Of a stretch of DNA of 64,000 nucleotides, positions 40,416 to 53,075 are shown piece by piece (the first letter of the stretch is position 1; the number at the start of each line of letters is the position of its first letter). The position numbers and the translations under genes are program-made. The notes beneath the pieces are model-generated. The model ran no database searches and was not told the origin of the DNA. It saw nothing but the letters and a program-made list of their open reading frames with translations. The DNA is from Pleurodeles waltl (taxonomy: Eukaryota > Chordata > Amphibia > Caudata > Salamandridae). The DNA lies in assembly GCF_031143425.1 (NCBI RefSeq), contig NC_090444.1, positions 1,346,150,323 to 1,346,214,322 of the forward strand, given 5' to 3'.

Positions 40416-40979
40416 TGATATAGCATGATGAGTATCAGTGCCCTGTCTCTTCACTGACGTCGGAGGAGAAAGATGTGCCCTCAAACAGATTGGGTATCTT
40501 CAAGAAGGAGGCTGATTGTTCCAGTGCCTCGGCCTAATGCCTTCATTAAATAGCCACCATGTTCCTTCTATGTCTCTTTTTTTTTTACTCAAAATCTGTT
40601 TATTGAATTTCAACAGAGCACATACAAACCGGCCGGGTAAGTCACAAAGCATATCACAAAAAGACAACAGTGCAATGGTATAATGTCCCATGTACATCAT
40701 GGTATAGTACAATCAGTGGGAACAGTGTGTGTCCTGGTTCATGGTAGGCAGCTCTACAGGCATAAGGTGAATGTGCAGCATATGACCCCTGCCCACCCTC
40801 TATGAGAAAATCACTAGCAGAGAGATGAAGTGGAAGCAGGATAGCGGGGAAGCTTCAGCCAGACAACACAAAGGAGAATGCTAATGGGCCAATGGGCCCC
40901 ATGCTAAGTAAAAAAAGAGGGAAGGCAAAAGCAGGTACAAACCCAAGAAATGAATCTCCAGCCACACAAAACAGGGGAA

Positions 40980-43587
40980 AAGAATGGTACCGCTGTGAAA
41001 AGGAGGCCTAACTTAGTAGGGCCCATGACCGTCTCGCAGTCTGGAGGGCAGTCTGGGTGGCTGAAAGCAAAGGTGTTCCATCTGCAGCATGTAATCGAGT
41101 AGAGGTTGACATAACTGGATACATATCTTGTCGATAGGGGAGAGTTTGTGTGACAGATGTTCTACTGCTAAGGTGTGCCAAGATGCAACTGAGGAAGCAG
41201 CTGGGGCTTTCCTGTCCAGAGCCCGGAGCTGTTTTGTCGTGCTCCACATATGGCCAACCAGATACCAATCTTCATGTGTTGTTCCAGTATCTCTTTCCAG
41301 AAGACAGTAAGGTGGGGCCATGACAACCAGATGGGCTGAAAATCTCTTTCCTGTGCTCCACATCGCCAACAAGCTGCCAAGGTCATAAGGAACATAGTGC
41401 ACAGCCGGACCGGGGTATAGTACCATTGAAACACAAGCTTGAAATCCATTTCCTCCTGTAATATACTCCTATGTGTCTTGGAGATCTCTTGCCACAAAAG
41501 TTCCCACGGTTTCTGTGAAATGTAAAACCCACTATCTAGGTTCCATATCTCCTGATAAGGGTCAGTAGGGAGGAGGGGGTACTGTTAGATGACAATATGG
41601 CCCAAATGTATTACATTTTGGAGCAGGGCAGCGCAGCAAGTCATAATGCTGCACTGCCCTGTGTGAAAGGGAAAGGGCCTTATCTATGGCATATGAAGCA
41701 TTCCTGCCCTTTCCCACTGCTCGGACACTGTTTTAGCAGCCTACCATCAATGCAGGCACCCTTGCACCATGGTACAAGGGTGCCTATGTAGCCTCCAGAA
41801 TTGTTTTTGTGCAGAGGCACCTTCCTGCACAAAATCAATCCTAGGAGGCGTTTTCTTTTTTCTATGTCTGCTGCACAATGCAGCAGACATAGAAAGAGGA
41901 AAAAACAAGGAGAAATAGCAATATTTCTCCTCTTTGTGACTCCCCAGGGGAGGCGTAAGGTGTTGGCGCATCCCCAGGTTTACATAGTCTTGTAAATTTG
42001 GGTATGACTCAAAATCCATGGGTATTGCGTAGGAACAACCACCACAAAGCCCACAGAACACCTCTCTAATGCAGAGTAAGACAACGCAACGATTTGCGCC
42101 ACCCTGCCTTATTCCATATTTATGAGGCTTTTCAAAGCCACCCAAATTGGCTTTGTGTGGCCTCATAAACATGATTTGGTGGTTTGTGCTGCTGTTGCAT
42201 CACAAAAAGTGACACAACGATGTGCAAGGGCCTCATAAATATGGGGCCTATATGTTTTGGAAATTAGACCCCTTGAACTGTCAGAGTTTTGAACTAACAT
42301 CTTGAAGGGTCTGAGGGTCTGGGTCGCTCCCAGGGCATTAGTGGGGAAGAATGCCCAGTGTTGAAGTTTAAAGTACTGGTCTGACCTACACTGCTCAAAT
42401 TACTTTATTGTTTATCCATGAGAAAAGGTTCTACAACACCTGTAATTCACCCGCGCCTCAGTTGATGAAGGGCCCTGGGTGAAGTGCAGGCATGAAATCA
42501 GGGAGTATTCGGGGAGAGGAAAGTTGTTAAGCCACCCTCAACTGCCACTTTATAAATTTCTAGAACCATCCAGGCAGGGGTCGCCAAGAATGCACTGAGA
42601 GGGTGATGGGTCACCACTAGGTCAATGTGGAGTCAATATTTTTCACTCTCCCTAACCACCTGTTCAGAGATGAAGCATGGGTGGGCTGCCCGGTAATAGT
42701 CCAGAAAATTAAGGCAAGCCAGACCCTGACGATTTCTGGGGAGCAAGAGCAAGGTGTAAGAGATACAAAGCTGCTTCCCTTTCCAAATGAAGAATCGAAA
42801 TCCCTTTGCATACGGTGAATGTCCTCTGCCTAAATGGGAGTCGAAATAGCCTGAAAGAGGTACAACAGCCTAGACAGGATGTCCATCTTAATCACTTTCA
42901 CCTTGCCACAGCCAAGAGACATAACAGCCTCAACCGGCGCAGGTTCTCCAAGATGGTCCTGTAGTAGCCAGCCAATCAGCCCGAGTCCAGGTCTGCAAGG
43001 AGCTAGTGATGGTGAGGTCTAGGAATTTGATAGAGTGAGTCACTCATTGAAAGTGAGCCAGACTCTGCAGGCCGTAGTGATGTTGCAGAGGGACAGTAAG
43101 GTTGAGCACCTTTGATTTGGCTATTTGATCTTGTAGCCAGAAGTCAATTGAAACTGCTGTAGTTTCTGCACCACAGCTGAAAGGGTGGTCTTCGGTTCAT
43201 AATCAAGAGAAGGTCGTCCACATTAAGCAACATTTTGTGTTCCCACCCTACAAATGGTGTGCCTGCAATTGCCAGAGCTTAGCAAAAGAGGATCGCTAGA
43301 GGCTCTACAACCAGGGCAAAAAGCAGGAGGGGCAAGGGGCAATCCCACTGTGTCCCCCGCTGGCGTAAAATGGGTTTAATAATTTGGCCTTTCAAGTGGA
43401 TGGTGGCTGTCAGTGTGGTGTCGGAAGCCACTGTTTTACTAACTATAACAAGACCCAGCCCAATCTTGATGAGGACTGCTTGCAGGAAGGCACAGCTGAC
43501 ACGGTCAAATGTGTTCTCAGCATCCAAGGAGGGGAAAATGGCAGGGATGTTATGCATATGAACCTTCTCCACCACATGGGCAAGACA
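40980..43587 (-). pseudogene. L1 ORF2, second half (RT palm to C-terminus)
   Basis: 43575-43279 has the RT block SLDAENTFDRVSCAFLQAV and, after a gap, CPLPLLLFALVVEPLA. Near 43230 the catalytic box reads NVDDLLL where active L1 elements have an aromatic residue before the alanine/valine-DD. 42760-42660 gives GLACLNFLDYYRAAHPCF. 41497-41168 gives the C-terminal MFLMTLAACWRCGAQERDF, the cysteine-rich end. A MITE (41596-42248) interrupts it. Multiple frameshifts; inactive. Confidence 0.7.
41596..42248. mobile_element. MITE-like element inside L1 ORF2, about 0.65 kb
   Basis: Begins near GGCCCAAATGTATTACATTTTG and ends CATAAATATGGGGCC. Contains CACCCTTGCACCATGGTACAAG, shared with 37961-38588, and a palindrome centred on TGCTGCACAATGCAGCA. 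L1 sequence resumes on both sides. The exact ends and duplication are unclear. Confidence 0.55.
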
Positions 43588-43590
43588 CTA

Positions 43591-44509
43591 AGGGGCATAT
43601 TTATACTATGTTTGCGCCAAATTTGCGTAATGTTTTAACACAATTTCGGAACAAACTTAACTCCATATTCATACTTTGACACAAGACACGTCTGGGGTCA
43701 AACTATTGGAGTTAGCACCATTTTTGGGATGTGTGCACCTACCTTATGTCAATGAGATCCAGGGTAGGCATTCCCATCTAAAATATGGTGCTAACCCCAT
43801 AGCGACATATTTATCCCCCTATGCTAAAATGACACACGGGTGGGAGGAGGGGCTAAATAATGGTGCAAAGCTTGCTTTGCACCATTATTTAACGTCTGGG
43901 TCAGACCAGGCGTTAGGGGACCTGTGGGCCCATTTCCATGGTGAAACACCATGGAATGGGCCCACAAGTGTCCACCCAAAGCCCCAGAAACACCCCCACC
44001 CACACCAGAGGGGCACCAGATGATAGGGGACCCCATCACATGTAAGTAGGGTAAGTATAGGTAAGTATTAAAAAAAAAATTAAGTGCCATTGGCGGCCCT
44101 GACATGGGCCCCCCTGCATGGCACTGGGTGCAATGCCCATGCCCAGGGGACCCTGGTCCCCTCTGCTGGCCACTGGGGTGGTGGGCTTGACTCCTGTCTT
44201 CTATAAGACAGAAGTCAGGTCGTATGGATGGTTTTGCATCAGGAAATGACGCTAAGCTGGTTAGAGGCATTTTTTTTGCCTCTAACCAGCCTAGTGTCAT
44301 TTTTTGAGGCAATATTTCATTCACACGTACCGCCACCCCACCCGGCTAACGTAATTTTTTCTGACGCTAGCCCAACCTGAGCGCCAGCTTGCACCATTCC
44401 ATAAATTTGTCGCCCAGCTGGTGCTTTGGAATGATGCAAGCCAGTGCTATACTTTTTGCCACAATACTGCGTTTGCGTAGTTTTGCGGCAAAAAGTATAA
44501 ATGTGGGGA
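43591..44509. mobile_element. Harbinger-type MITE, about 919 bp (copy 3), inside L1 RT
   Basis: Ends AGGGGCATATTTATAC and GTATAAATGTGGGGA with CTA at 43588-43590 and 44510-44512. The inner block GATGGTTTTGC.TCAG.AAA and GCTGGTTAGAGGCAT is shared with 52223-53075. It splits the L1 reverse transcriptase between 44513 and 43587. Confidence 0.8.
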
Positions 44510-44512
44510 CTA

Positions 44513-46222
44513 GTGTTGTCTGGGCCCAGCAGATGCTGATTGAAGCCCACCTGATCTGGGTCTATCAGGCAAGAGAGACTCAAAACGTGGCCTGCATTTT
44601 AGTATATATCTTGACATCAGTGTTTAACATAGTGATGGGCCCTTAAGAGGCACAACTGGTAAGGGCCTTGCTGGGTTTTTGGGATTAGCAAGGTTTTGGC
44701 CACTGACATCATAGGTGTTAGGCCAGTACTTTGAGTAAGGGTGTTTAATAGCCCAAGTAGGTGGTCCTTCAAGTAGGTATAAAAGGCCTTAGAAAAAGTA
44801 ATTGGTAGGCCATTGGGGCCCAGGACCTTCCCCACTGAATTTCCCCACGTGCCTTTTTGAGCTCTTGAGCCAAAAAGGGTGCCTCCAGATACTGGGCTGA
44901 CTGTGGAGCCAAGGGTGTCCATGGGCAGTTACGCAGTTATGAGTGGATAGTGGCCTGATCTTCCTCCCCACTAGCGTAGAGTGTCAGAGTGTCTGGTAGT
45001 AAGCCCTAAAAGCCTCCTGTTACTCTGATTCTCGAGTCTCCCAACCCAAGGCCTCAGTATGTAGTTTGGCAATATGAAAGCAGGCATATTAGTGGCATAA
45101 TTTACGGGCTAAAAGCATGCTGACCTTATCCCCCTCATAGTATTTTTGCCTAAGTGCGAGCAGGGACTGTTCCACTTTATTCAATCTGTGGGCCCTCAAC
45201 TGCCCCCCGTAGTAGGGCCTCCTGTCCTTTATGGTGCACCAAAGTCTGTCACTTATCAAGACTCTCCAAAGTATGGATTTTTTCTTGTGAGGTTAGTTTC
45301 AAAGAGACATGCCTCGTACGATCGGACTATAGAAATGGAAAAGATAACACCCCTTATGCTTGATTTTGAAGCAATCCCAAAGCATGTGTGGGGGGAGGTA
45401 TGAGGCAGTAATTAAATTTGAAGTACTCCTCTATTGTGTCCCGGATCATGGTTCTATCAACTGGGTCGCGCAACAGCAGAGTAGAGAGCCACCAGCAAAG
45501 GGGAGTTTGGGGGGAACCCGTCCTAAGGGACCAGACCAGTTTGAAATGTGCATGATCAGAGATGGAGATATCTGACATTAGGGCAGATTCTAGGCCATGC
45601 AAGATGGAGTGTGTAATGAACACGTAATCAATGTGGGAATAGGACCGATGGGCATAGGAATAAAAAGGGTAATCCTAGGCTTCCACTTGAACCGCACAGG
45701 TAAACCCCCTCTTAAGCTGGCTAGACATAGCTCTTGTGCCTAGAAAATGTGTGGTATTCCTGCCTAGTTCTGGATCCCAAATTAGGTTGGGGACCCCTCT
45801 CAGAACAAGCTCCCCTCAAGACTAGCTGAGTTGATCTTTGAGTATGGTACAGAAGAAAGACTCCTGGGCATGATTAGGGGTGTTCAGATTGAGGAAGGTC
45901 AGGCTAGGGTGTCCCCTCTATACTATAACCATCAGGAAATGTCCTCCTGGATCCCTGACACACTGCACCTTGAAATAAAAGCCCTTTTTAAAGAGGACAC
46001 CCACCTCCAAGGTTTTACACTCCGTATAGACCCAGTGTTCGCAAGGGTAGTGCAAATGTGTCATGTTTGGGTAGTCGTCCCTGAGCAGGTGCATCTCCTG
46101 CAAAAAAAATGATGTAAGGTCTTGTTGGAAGAGATAGCGCCATATCTGTCCTCTCATGCTGGGGGAGTTCAGCCCTTATGCATTCAGAGGTAATAGTTTA
46201 GTACTAGTCAGGTTCCCCATAA
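44513..46222 (-). pseudogene. L1 ORF2, first half (endonuclease and RT fingers)
   Basis: The start region near 46222 (MGNLTSTKLLPLNA, a stop, then GLNSPSMRGQ) is the beginning of the AP-type endonuclease. FFLQEMHLLRDD (about 46080) is its QxxH motif. YVFITHS-like and SDISISDHAHFKLVW at 45620-45530 is the C-terminal SDH motif. 44922-44617 has the RT N-terminal VLGPNGLPITFSKAFYTYL and SVAKTLLIPK. Stops and shifts throughout. The endonuclease nicks the target and the RT copies the LINE RNA from the nick. Confidence 0.7.
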
Positions 46223-46710
46223 CGTACCTAGTGTGAGTGTAGCTGTGCAGTAACGGTACTGCTATGTCCAAGAAACACAGCCAAGTCCAGAGGGGAAGAA
46301 GGCCCCTCCCTTAATCCCTGATCCACCAGGCAAGCAGCGGGTACAGTGTGATAGGCGGAATAATAACCCAAACAAAGCAAACTGGCCACCAGGGCCCACA
46401 ATCAAGAGGCCCTCCATTAACGGACTGATGGGATGCCCCATCCAGTACCAAAATAGTGTCATCCCCTGAGGAGTGTGGCGCCCAAGGGTGGGGTAGGAGG
46501 TCGCGGAAAAAGTGTTTCAAATGGTAGATACTATAGTATAGAACTCAGAAACACTGTCAATCACTCAAACCCAAGTACAAACAGTTATAAACTTGGGGAG
46601 TCCAGCCCTAAGGCTGTCGACTCTGCAAAAGGAAGAGTAAGATTAGCATGGCAATAGGTTGCAACATATGAAAGAAATCTGGCACTGACAATGCCCATGA
46701 CAGTCAAGCA

Positions 46711-46991
46711 TCACCAATGGAAGATTGCAATAATTTCTCCTTCATATTTTGTCTTCCTTTGCTCAGTGTCTTCCTTTGCTCCATGAAGAGCTCTTGCTTT
46801 GCCAGATCGATCTCCGGCACACCTGCCAACCATCTTCCAGGTCGGGCACAGGCCATCATGTTCCTCTGGGGGACCGGATGACAACCTATGGTCTGGGGAC
46901 CCCTCAGGTAAACCCAGCATGCATTTGGCTTCCATCAGGGATTGTACCAAGCGTTGCTTGCCCTGCCACTGAAGAGGAGACCGAAAGGATG
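46711..46991 (-). pseudogene. L1 ORF1, C-terminal fragment
   Basis: RNA-binding C-terminal part of ORF1 (VQSLMEAKCMLGLPEG) ending IFHW at 46711. It continues the ORF1 fragment at 48723 on the other side of the solo LTR: the codon pattern KYQRT / HPFGLLF is contiguous across the AGTCC duplication. One frameshift at about 46950. Confidence 0.65.
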
Positions 46992-46996
46992 AGTCC

Positions 46997-48717
46997 TGTC
47001 AGACCAGACAGCCTTTGGGTGGTCTTCTCCAAAACCTTTTGCCTGCTTGCCTCCATCTTGTCTGGATTTGTGTTTGTTGGCCTTAGGACTCTGTGCACTT
47101 TACTACTGCTAACCAGTGCTAAAATGCTTGGGCTCACTCCCCTAAACATGGTTTGATTGACATAAACCTGGTTGGCATATTTAATGTGCATGTAAGTCCC
47201 TTGTAGAGTTTAATACTATATACCCACGGCCTGTAGTTTAAATGCTACAAGTGGGCCTGCAGCACCTATTGTGCCATACACTTAAATGGCACTTTAAAAC
47301 ATGACCCAGGGCTGCCATTGCAGCCTGAAGGCAGTGTCCCATTACCATGTCTATTTGGCTTTTGAAACCCCTAGCCAAACCTTCAACTCCTCTTTTATTA
47401 CATATAAGTAACCCCTAAGGTGGGCCCTAGGTAGGCTATAGAGCAGGGTGTTGTCTAATTAAAAGGTAGGGCATGTACATTTAAGTTGTAAATGTCCTAG
47501 TAGTGAAAAACTCCCAAATTAGTTTTTCACTACTGTAATTCCTAAACTAGAGACAGCAGATATGTCATGTTTGGTATCTATGAATTTATAATAATAAACC
47601 CTCTTTAAAGGTGATGTCAGATTTAACATTACAAGTTTGAAAATGCCAATTTAAGAAAGCTGACATTTTCCTGTCCTTAACCCTCTGTGCCTGCACCCTA
47701 CCTTAGGTCACATGACTGGGTGTAACTAACTGTTGACACCCCAGAATTCTGTGAGTTCACCCCAGAGAGTCACATAATAGTGGGATTAGCAGAGCATGAA
47801 TGGGCCATTGACTGACTTGATGGGGGGAGCAGGGCTAAGCACAGCCCCACTTGCACCTGAGTAGGCTGGGCTCTGCCACTACACAATAGGCTTAAGGACC
47901 TGTCAGTGAAGCCAGCTAAAAACCAGGGCAGGGGAGGCAGGAAACTCCTGGACATTCAAAGAACCCTTTTGGAAATTTCTCACAACTTCTAGGAGTAGGC
48001 ACCAGGGTATAAAAATAGGGCTCTCAGACCCACTCTTCAGTTCACTAATGGACCTGTAAAAGGACTCTCAGAGGACTGCCTGCTGCTGTGTCCTGCTGAG
48101 CACTCTGCCAGACTGCTAATGTACCTGGAAAGACTGCTTTGCTGCCTGGAGCCTGCATTGAACCTTCAGAGGACAGCAATGCGGTGGAGTCCTGCTTCTT
48201 TCTCTTCACCCAGGACTTCAAAAGTGGTTCCAAGGGCTAGTTTTGCAGGCCTCCTGTTCAGAGCCACAGGGACATAACTGGCTCCCACCATCAAGAACTC
48301 ACACCCTGGACCCAGTCTGAGTGAGTCCTGAACCCCCAAGTGGTCTTCATCCACTCCTGGACCCTTGGTTGTGGTGCTAAACGTGCCTAGATGGCCATTT
48401 TCTAAAACTGAGGACTTGCTATTTTGATTCTTAAACTTTAAAAGTTCATAACTCCGGTTCTTCTAATTGGATTTTGATGGTTTCAGTGTCAAATAATTCA
48501 TTAATATATACTCTAAATTATTTGTGTTTTCACTGTATTTCTGTTTTTGTACTGCACAAATTCTTAACACATTGCCTCTAAGTTTAGCCTGACTGTTTTT
48601 TGCGTCAAGCTACCTAGGGTTAAATTTGTGAATTTTTGTGATTCACCAGGCAAGGGATTGTGGCTGTTGCTTGACCAGGGCTCATATCCAAGTCAACCAA
48701 AAACCCCATTTCTCACA
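46997..48717 (+). repeat. Solo LTR of a Gmr1-type element, 1721 bp
   Basis: Starts TGTCAGACC and ends CCCCATTTCTCACA, with a perfect AGTCC duplication at 46992-46996 and 48718-48722. It shares ordered blocks with the LTRs of the intact Ty3 element: CTACTGCTAACCAGTGCTAAA, GGCATATTTAATGTGCATG, GTGGGCCTGCAGCAC, CCTAAGGTGGGCCCTAGGTA and TTTGAAAATGCCAATTTAAG. It lacks the CpG-rich GCGTCG block. The internal region has been lost by LTR-LTR recombination. It interrupts L1 ORF1. Confidence 0.88.
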
Positions 48718-48722
48718 AGTCC

Positions 48723-49411
48723 TTTGGTATTTGAGCCCCTGCTCCCACAACTTTTCAATTACTGACTTAAAACCTGTCCTTTTCTTCAGGGGACACAAGT
48801 CTTGAAAGATTTGAAGAGTGTGGCCATGAAAGACCAAGTCCACCTTTAATCTGGCTGCACGCATGATGGCCTCTTTCTCCTGAAAAAAGTAGACTCTGGT
48901 TAGCATGTCAAGGGTAGTGTCCATGGCCATGATGCACTGTGCTCTATCTTGGAGAAAAGATTTATCACCCAAACCACCCCGAATCACTTGTATGTCCTCT
49001 GCTTCCTAGGGAATTCCTTTGGATTCAGATATTATTTCTGCGGCTGTGATTCTCCAAGTCTTCCTGTTTGGTTTGCAGCTTGATTTGTTGGTCCTCTAGG
49101 GTAGCTATGCAGTGCCAAAGCATTTCTAGATCCTCCGTGCGTGGTGCACTCAAGATAATCTACGCACGTGCCCTTTCTACAATGTCTCTGCAGAGATCCT
49201 GCATGCAGCCTTTGAAATCAGCATTTAGGTATCCAATTTTGAGTTTGATGTCTTTAAGGAACTTGTCCATATAGTTCTGGGTGGTAGACAAAGCTGCCGT
49301 CGCACCTGAGCTGTACAAAGAGGGGTCACCTTTGTTATTCACATTTGTCGGGAAAGACTTGGACCATAGGGAGATGACAGAACTATCTCTGGAGGGTTTG
49401 CCCCTCAGCAT
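48723..49411 (-). pseudogene. L1 ORF1, N-terminal and middle part
   Basis: Starts at ATG 49411 (MLRGKPSRDSS). 49411-49160 includes TTQNYMDKFLKDIKLKIGYL, the coiled-coil trimerisation helix. 48987-48723 includes IMAMDTTLDMLTRVYFFQEKEAIMRAAR, the conserved RNA-recognition part. A frameshift near 49100-49160 separates them. The solo LTR cuts it at 48722. Confidence 0.7.
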
Positions 49412-50950
49412 ATTAAGGTGAAGAGATCAGAGAGATGTAATTAATGAGATGTAGCTGTGTGTCCACTTAGAACCAGTTGGTCCCAACACACTAGGACCAG
49501 GGGCATCTGATAGGGGCATTGCATTGCAAAAGGTGAGGAGCCCAGAGGAAAGGCAGAGGAAGTTGAACTTCTGGGAGGGGGGCCGAAAGCTGATGGGGAT
49601 GTGAGACACTTGGCCTCCACAGCCAAGGCCTGACACCACCCCTATTTGAATAGATAAGATTACAGTCCAGGAGCAAAGCTCACCTCTCAACCTGTCCAGC
49701 GTGTTCATAAAGGATCCCTGTTCCTCTGTCAGGAGTCTTCACACTACTCGAGCTCCCAGCCAAAGTAAATCTCAATTTGGAGGGCTGAACAGGAGAGGAA
49801 GATGTTCCACTGAGTACCCACCACCAGGGCACGACAGATTCAGTGCTGCTGGGTAGCCTGTATACGGAGGGCTAGCATCACCACCCAGCTCCAGGTAGCA
49901 CCAGAGGAGACAGGCCCCTAGCCAACAGCATGATCCGTTGGCGCAGGATGGGCACTAAGGCCTGGAGGGAAACGGGGCAAAATCTGAGCTGTGGGGGTGG
50001 GGGGAGTTATCAGAGACCAATGGGAGTAATGCTCTAACAAGAGCTAGACAGCAGGGGTATAGCGCCGGATCCATCTCCCATCACAATGAATTGAAGTCTG
50101 GGGCCATGAGATGAAGAGATATTCCTGCTGTGGGCCTTGGAGCTATCAGATAGGCCCCTGCCACAGCAAAGTCAGCCCGGCCACAGTCCGCCAACTCCAA
50201 GGCTGCTCCTAAGCCTCAAAATTGAAAGTCTTCTGAGCACCCTCCATGGTCCAGGGCAGTCACCTCCTTCCTGAGTGTCACAACAGTCTCTGAAGGAGAT
50301 TCCAGAACACCTTGCACCCCAGTACAGCCAGCCCACAAGCTCTGGTTGGGTGCAGGCCTCTCCCGTCATGTCAGGTCAGACACAGGGTCAGCAAGGACCC
50401 GGCAGCGCTGCTCTCATTGCTGCTGCTTCTAGGGGGTCTCGAGCTCTCCTTGTCCCTCAGCAGCCACTTAGTGGTCCGCAGGGAGGCCCACAGCCCTGTG
50501 GTGAGGAGTGTGTCGCTGGAGTGACACCCAACGGTCTGAGTAGGCCAAGTGGAAATGGTGGCACTCCTCATCTCAGGGCAGTCCTGGGGTCTGATGGTGA
50601 TGCTTCGTAATCCGCTGATGTCCCCCACCCCAGGAGTAGGGGTCAGCCAGGAAAGACTGCACCCGATATCCCTCCTGAGCTAGGGCTGTCTTGTTTGTCA
50701 CAGAGCTCTGGGACTGCATGCAAAACGGTGGGTGTGTAAGAACTGGGGGTTTAAGTTAGGCTGCTCCACTCTCAGAAATGTGATTGTAGGGCACTAAATC
50801 CACAACCTCTTGGCACTAGATCCCTCACTGCAGTCGGCGTCCTAAAGGAGGCTGTAGTTAGAATGGCGAGACAGGCTGCATAAGGCTTAGAAGTCCACAG
50901 GACCTCGCAGAGAGGAAAGGATGTGTCCTACTCCATTTCCAGCTAGGCCA
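49412..50950 (-). other. L1 5' untranslated region (probable)
   Basis: About 1.5 kb of GC-richer sequence upstream of ORF1, with no convincing ORF. Assigned to the L1 by position; the exact end is uncertain and I could not find the matching target duplication. Confidence 0.45.
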
Positions 50951-52222
50951 CACCCTTCATCTATACTTCTTTTTAGGTCTCACTAAAGACAATTTAAGAT
51001 GTCTGTCGCAGACCTATTGTTTCCAAAAAAATATACATACTTAGAGTGGGGTTTGGATCAGCCCCTTTCTCATGATTGGGTGGCTTTGCTGTCTTTCTCA
51101 GGTCTCTAGCTTCGATTCCATGACTTCCCTCCCTATTCTAGTGTTTGTCTCACCTAGGAAAATTTTTATCTCACAGTATTGTGATAGGATGTGTTGTATC
51201 TTTCCATTAGTGAATTAAGGCTACTCTTTTTTTCTTTCATTTTCAGCACTCAATGGGTGTGTCTGTCTTTCCTTGGTCTCAATTTCTACCCTGGTAGCAT
51301 GTTCTTCTTGACATCAATGCCATGCTGTTCTGTTTCTTTTTTTCTTCATTCGCTGAACCCTTGCTATTCCCCTATTACTGTTTTCTTTATCTAGTGACCC
51401 TACCCACGTACTCTCTATAAACTAACGTCCCCAGTCTTTTCATTTATTTTTTTACATGGTCTGAGAAGCGGCAGAAAGCTACCAGGATTATCACTTCGAT
51501 TTTTTTGCACTTTCTTCTTTACTTTCAATTTACTATTTTAAAATCGGCATCTTCCTTGTTGGGGTGATATATTAAAAATGCCAAAATGGTCACTGGTGAA
51601 ACTGAGGCATGGCTACTCATAGCTGCCATCCTGGAAGGACTCCATGCACGCTCATATGTATTCATCTGTGACTATCTAGTTTTATAGAAAACATACTCTA
51701 AGATGAACCCTCATGTCTCTTTATGAGTGTGCACGTGTCATTATGCATCGGCAGTTATTGGGACTTAACCTAATCCTAATGCAAACAAGTGATGTTCAAA
51801 GCTCAGTCTTTTACAGGCGGGACCTATTGGCTTTTCCATTGTTTGTTGTGAGGTGGGAGTGAATTGCATGTTTTCTGTTTCTGAAACTCTTTAGAGCTGT
51901 GACTGCAGAATGTTTTGTCTATGGTTCACAGAGCAATTGTTTTATCCTATGTTACATAAGGAGCCGCTGGAGTGTTTTAAGCACTTGAGACTTGCTTATG
52001 TTTCTAAAGATTCTGTCACATTCTTGTTGGCGTGTTTTGATCTCTGACATTTCCAAATCTGCAGTATGGGAATCAGTGCAAACTGGGAAGGCTAGGTTGA
52101 GGATATTGCACTAGTCTACTTTTAGGATGATCAAAGATAGAGTTAGTTTGAAACAAGCGGTCTGATTGGTTGAAAGGCCCCACCTCTGCTCAGTAGCCAT
52201 GAGCGTCCTGCTTCTCCCTTCG
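50951..52222. other. No recognised feature
   Basis: T-rich and AT-rich sequence (for example 51220-51380) without terminal repeats or plausible genes. Confidence 0.4.
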
Positions 52223-53075
52223 GTCCAGATTTATACTCTGTTTGCACTGAATTAACATCATTTTTTTACGCTAATTCAGTGCAAACTTAACTCCATATTT
52301 ATATTTTGACGCTAGACTAGTCTAACGTCTAAATTTTGGAGTTAAAGTCATTTTTTGGATGAGTGAACCCACCCTGCGTCAATGAGATGCAGGGTGGGCG
52401 TTCCCATCCCAAAAATGACTCTAAGGTCCTAGCGCCCAATTTATTCTCCCGTGCAAAAATGGTGCATGGGAGGGAGGTGGTCCTAAGTATTGGTGCCAAG
52501 CCTGCTTACGGCCAATATTTAACGCCTGGGTCAGGGCAGGCTTTAGGGGACCTGTGGACCATTTCCATGGTCAAACAGCATGGAATGAGCCCACAGGTGC
52601 CCTCCCCAAGCCAGAAGGAACACCCCCACGCACACCAGAGTGGCACCACAGGCTGGGTGTCCACATCCCAGGTAAGTATAGTAAGTATTTATTTTTTTAT
52701 TAAAGTGGCAAAGTGTGCCCAACTTGGGGTACCCTGCATGGCACTGGGTGCAATGGGCAAGCCCAGGGAACAGGAGTCATGTGGAATGGATGGTTTTGCG
52801 TCAGAAAACGATGCTACGCTGGTTAGAGGCATATTTTTTGCCTCTACCCAGCCTAACTTCATTTTTTGGTGCAAAGCCCCCTCCTTTCTTCTATACCGCC
52901 ATCCCCACCTGGCTAATGTCATTTTTTTGACGCTAGCCCACCCTCTGCACCGGCTTGTCCCATTCCATAAATATGGTGCCCGGCTGGCGCTCAGGAATGG
53001 CGCAAGCTGGTGCTACACTTTTTGATGCAAAACTGCATTAGTGTAGTTTTGCTTCAAAAAGTATAAATATGTCCC
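52223..53075. mobile_element. Harbinger-type MITE, about 0.85 kb (copy 4)
   Basis: Ends TCCAGATTTATACTCTG and AAAAGTATAAATATGTCC. Its inner part is alignable with 43591-44509 (GGTTTTGCGTCAGAAAACGA, GCTGGTTAGAGGCATATTTT). The terminal bases have drifted and I cannot define a duplication. Confidence 0.65.

Larger units (their letters stand above)
40577..50950 (-). mobile_element. L1-type LINE, near full length, interrupted three times
   Basis: Minus strand: 5' region (about 49.4-50.95 kb), ORF1 (49411 downward), ORF2 with endonuclease, RT and C-terminal Cys-rich part, and a 3' end with AATAAA (plus TTTATT at 40599-40604) and a short A tail (40577-40586). Removing the solo LTR and two MITEs leaves about 7.1 kb, a normal L1 length. 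Both ORFs have stops and shifts. The 5' boundary is approximate and I found no target duplication. Confidence 0.75.

Noticed and set aside
43824..44336. 170-codon minus-strand ORF in the third MITE
   Set aside because: It lies wholly within a non-coding MITE whose relatives do not keep the frame.
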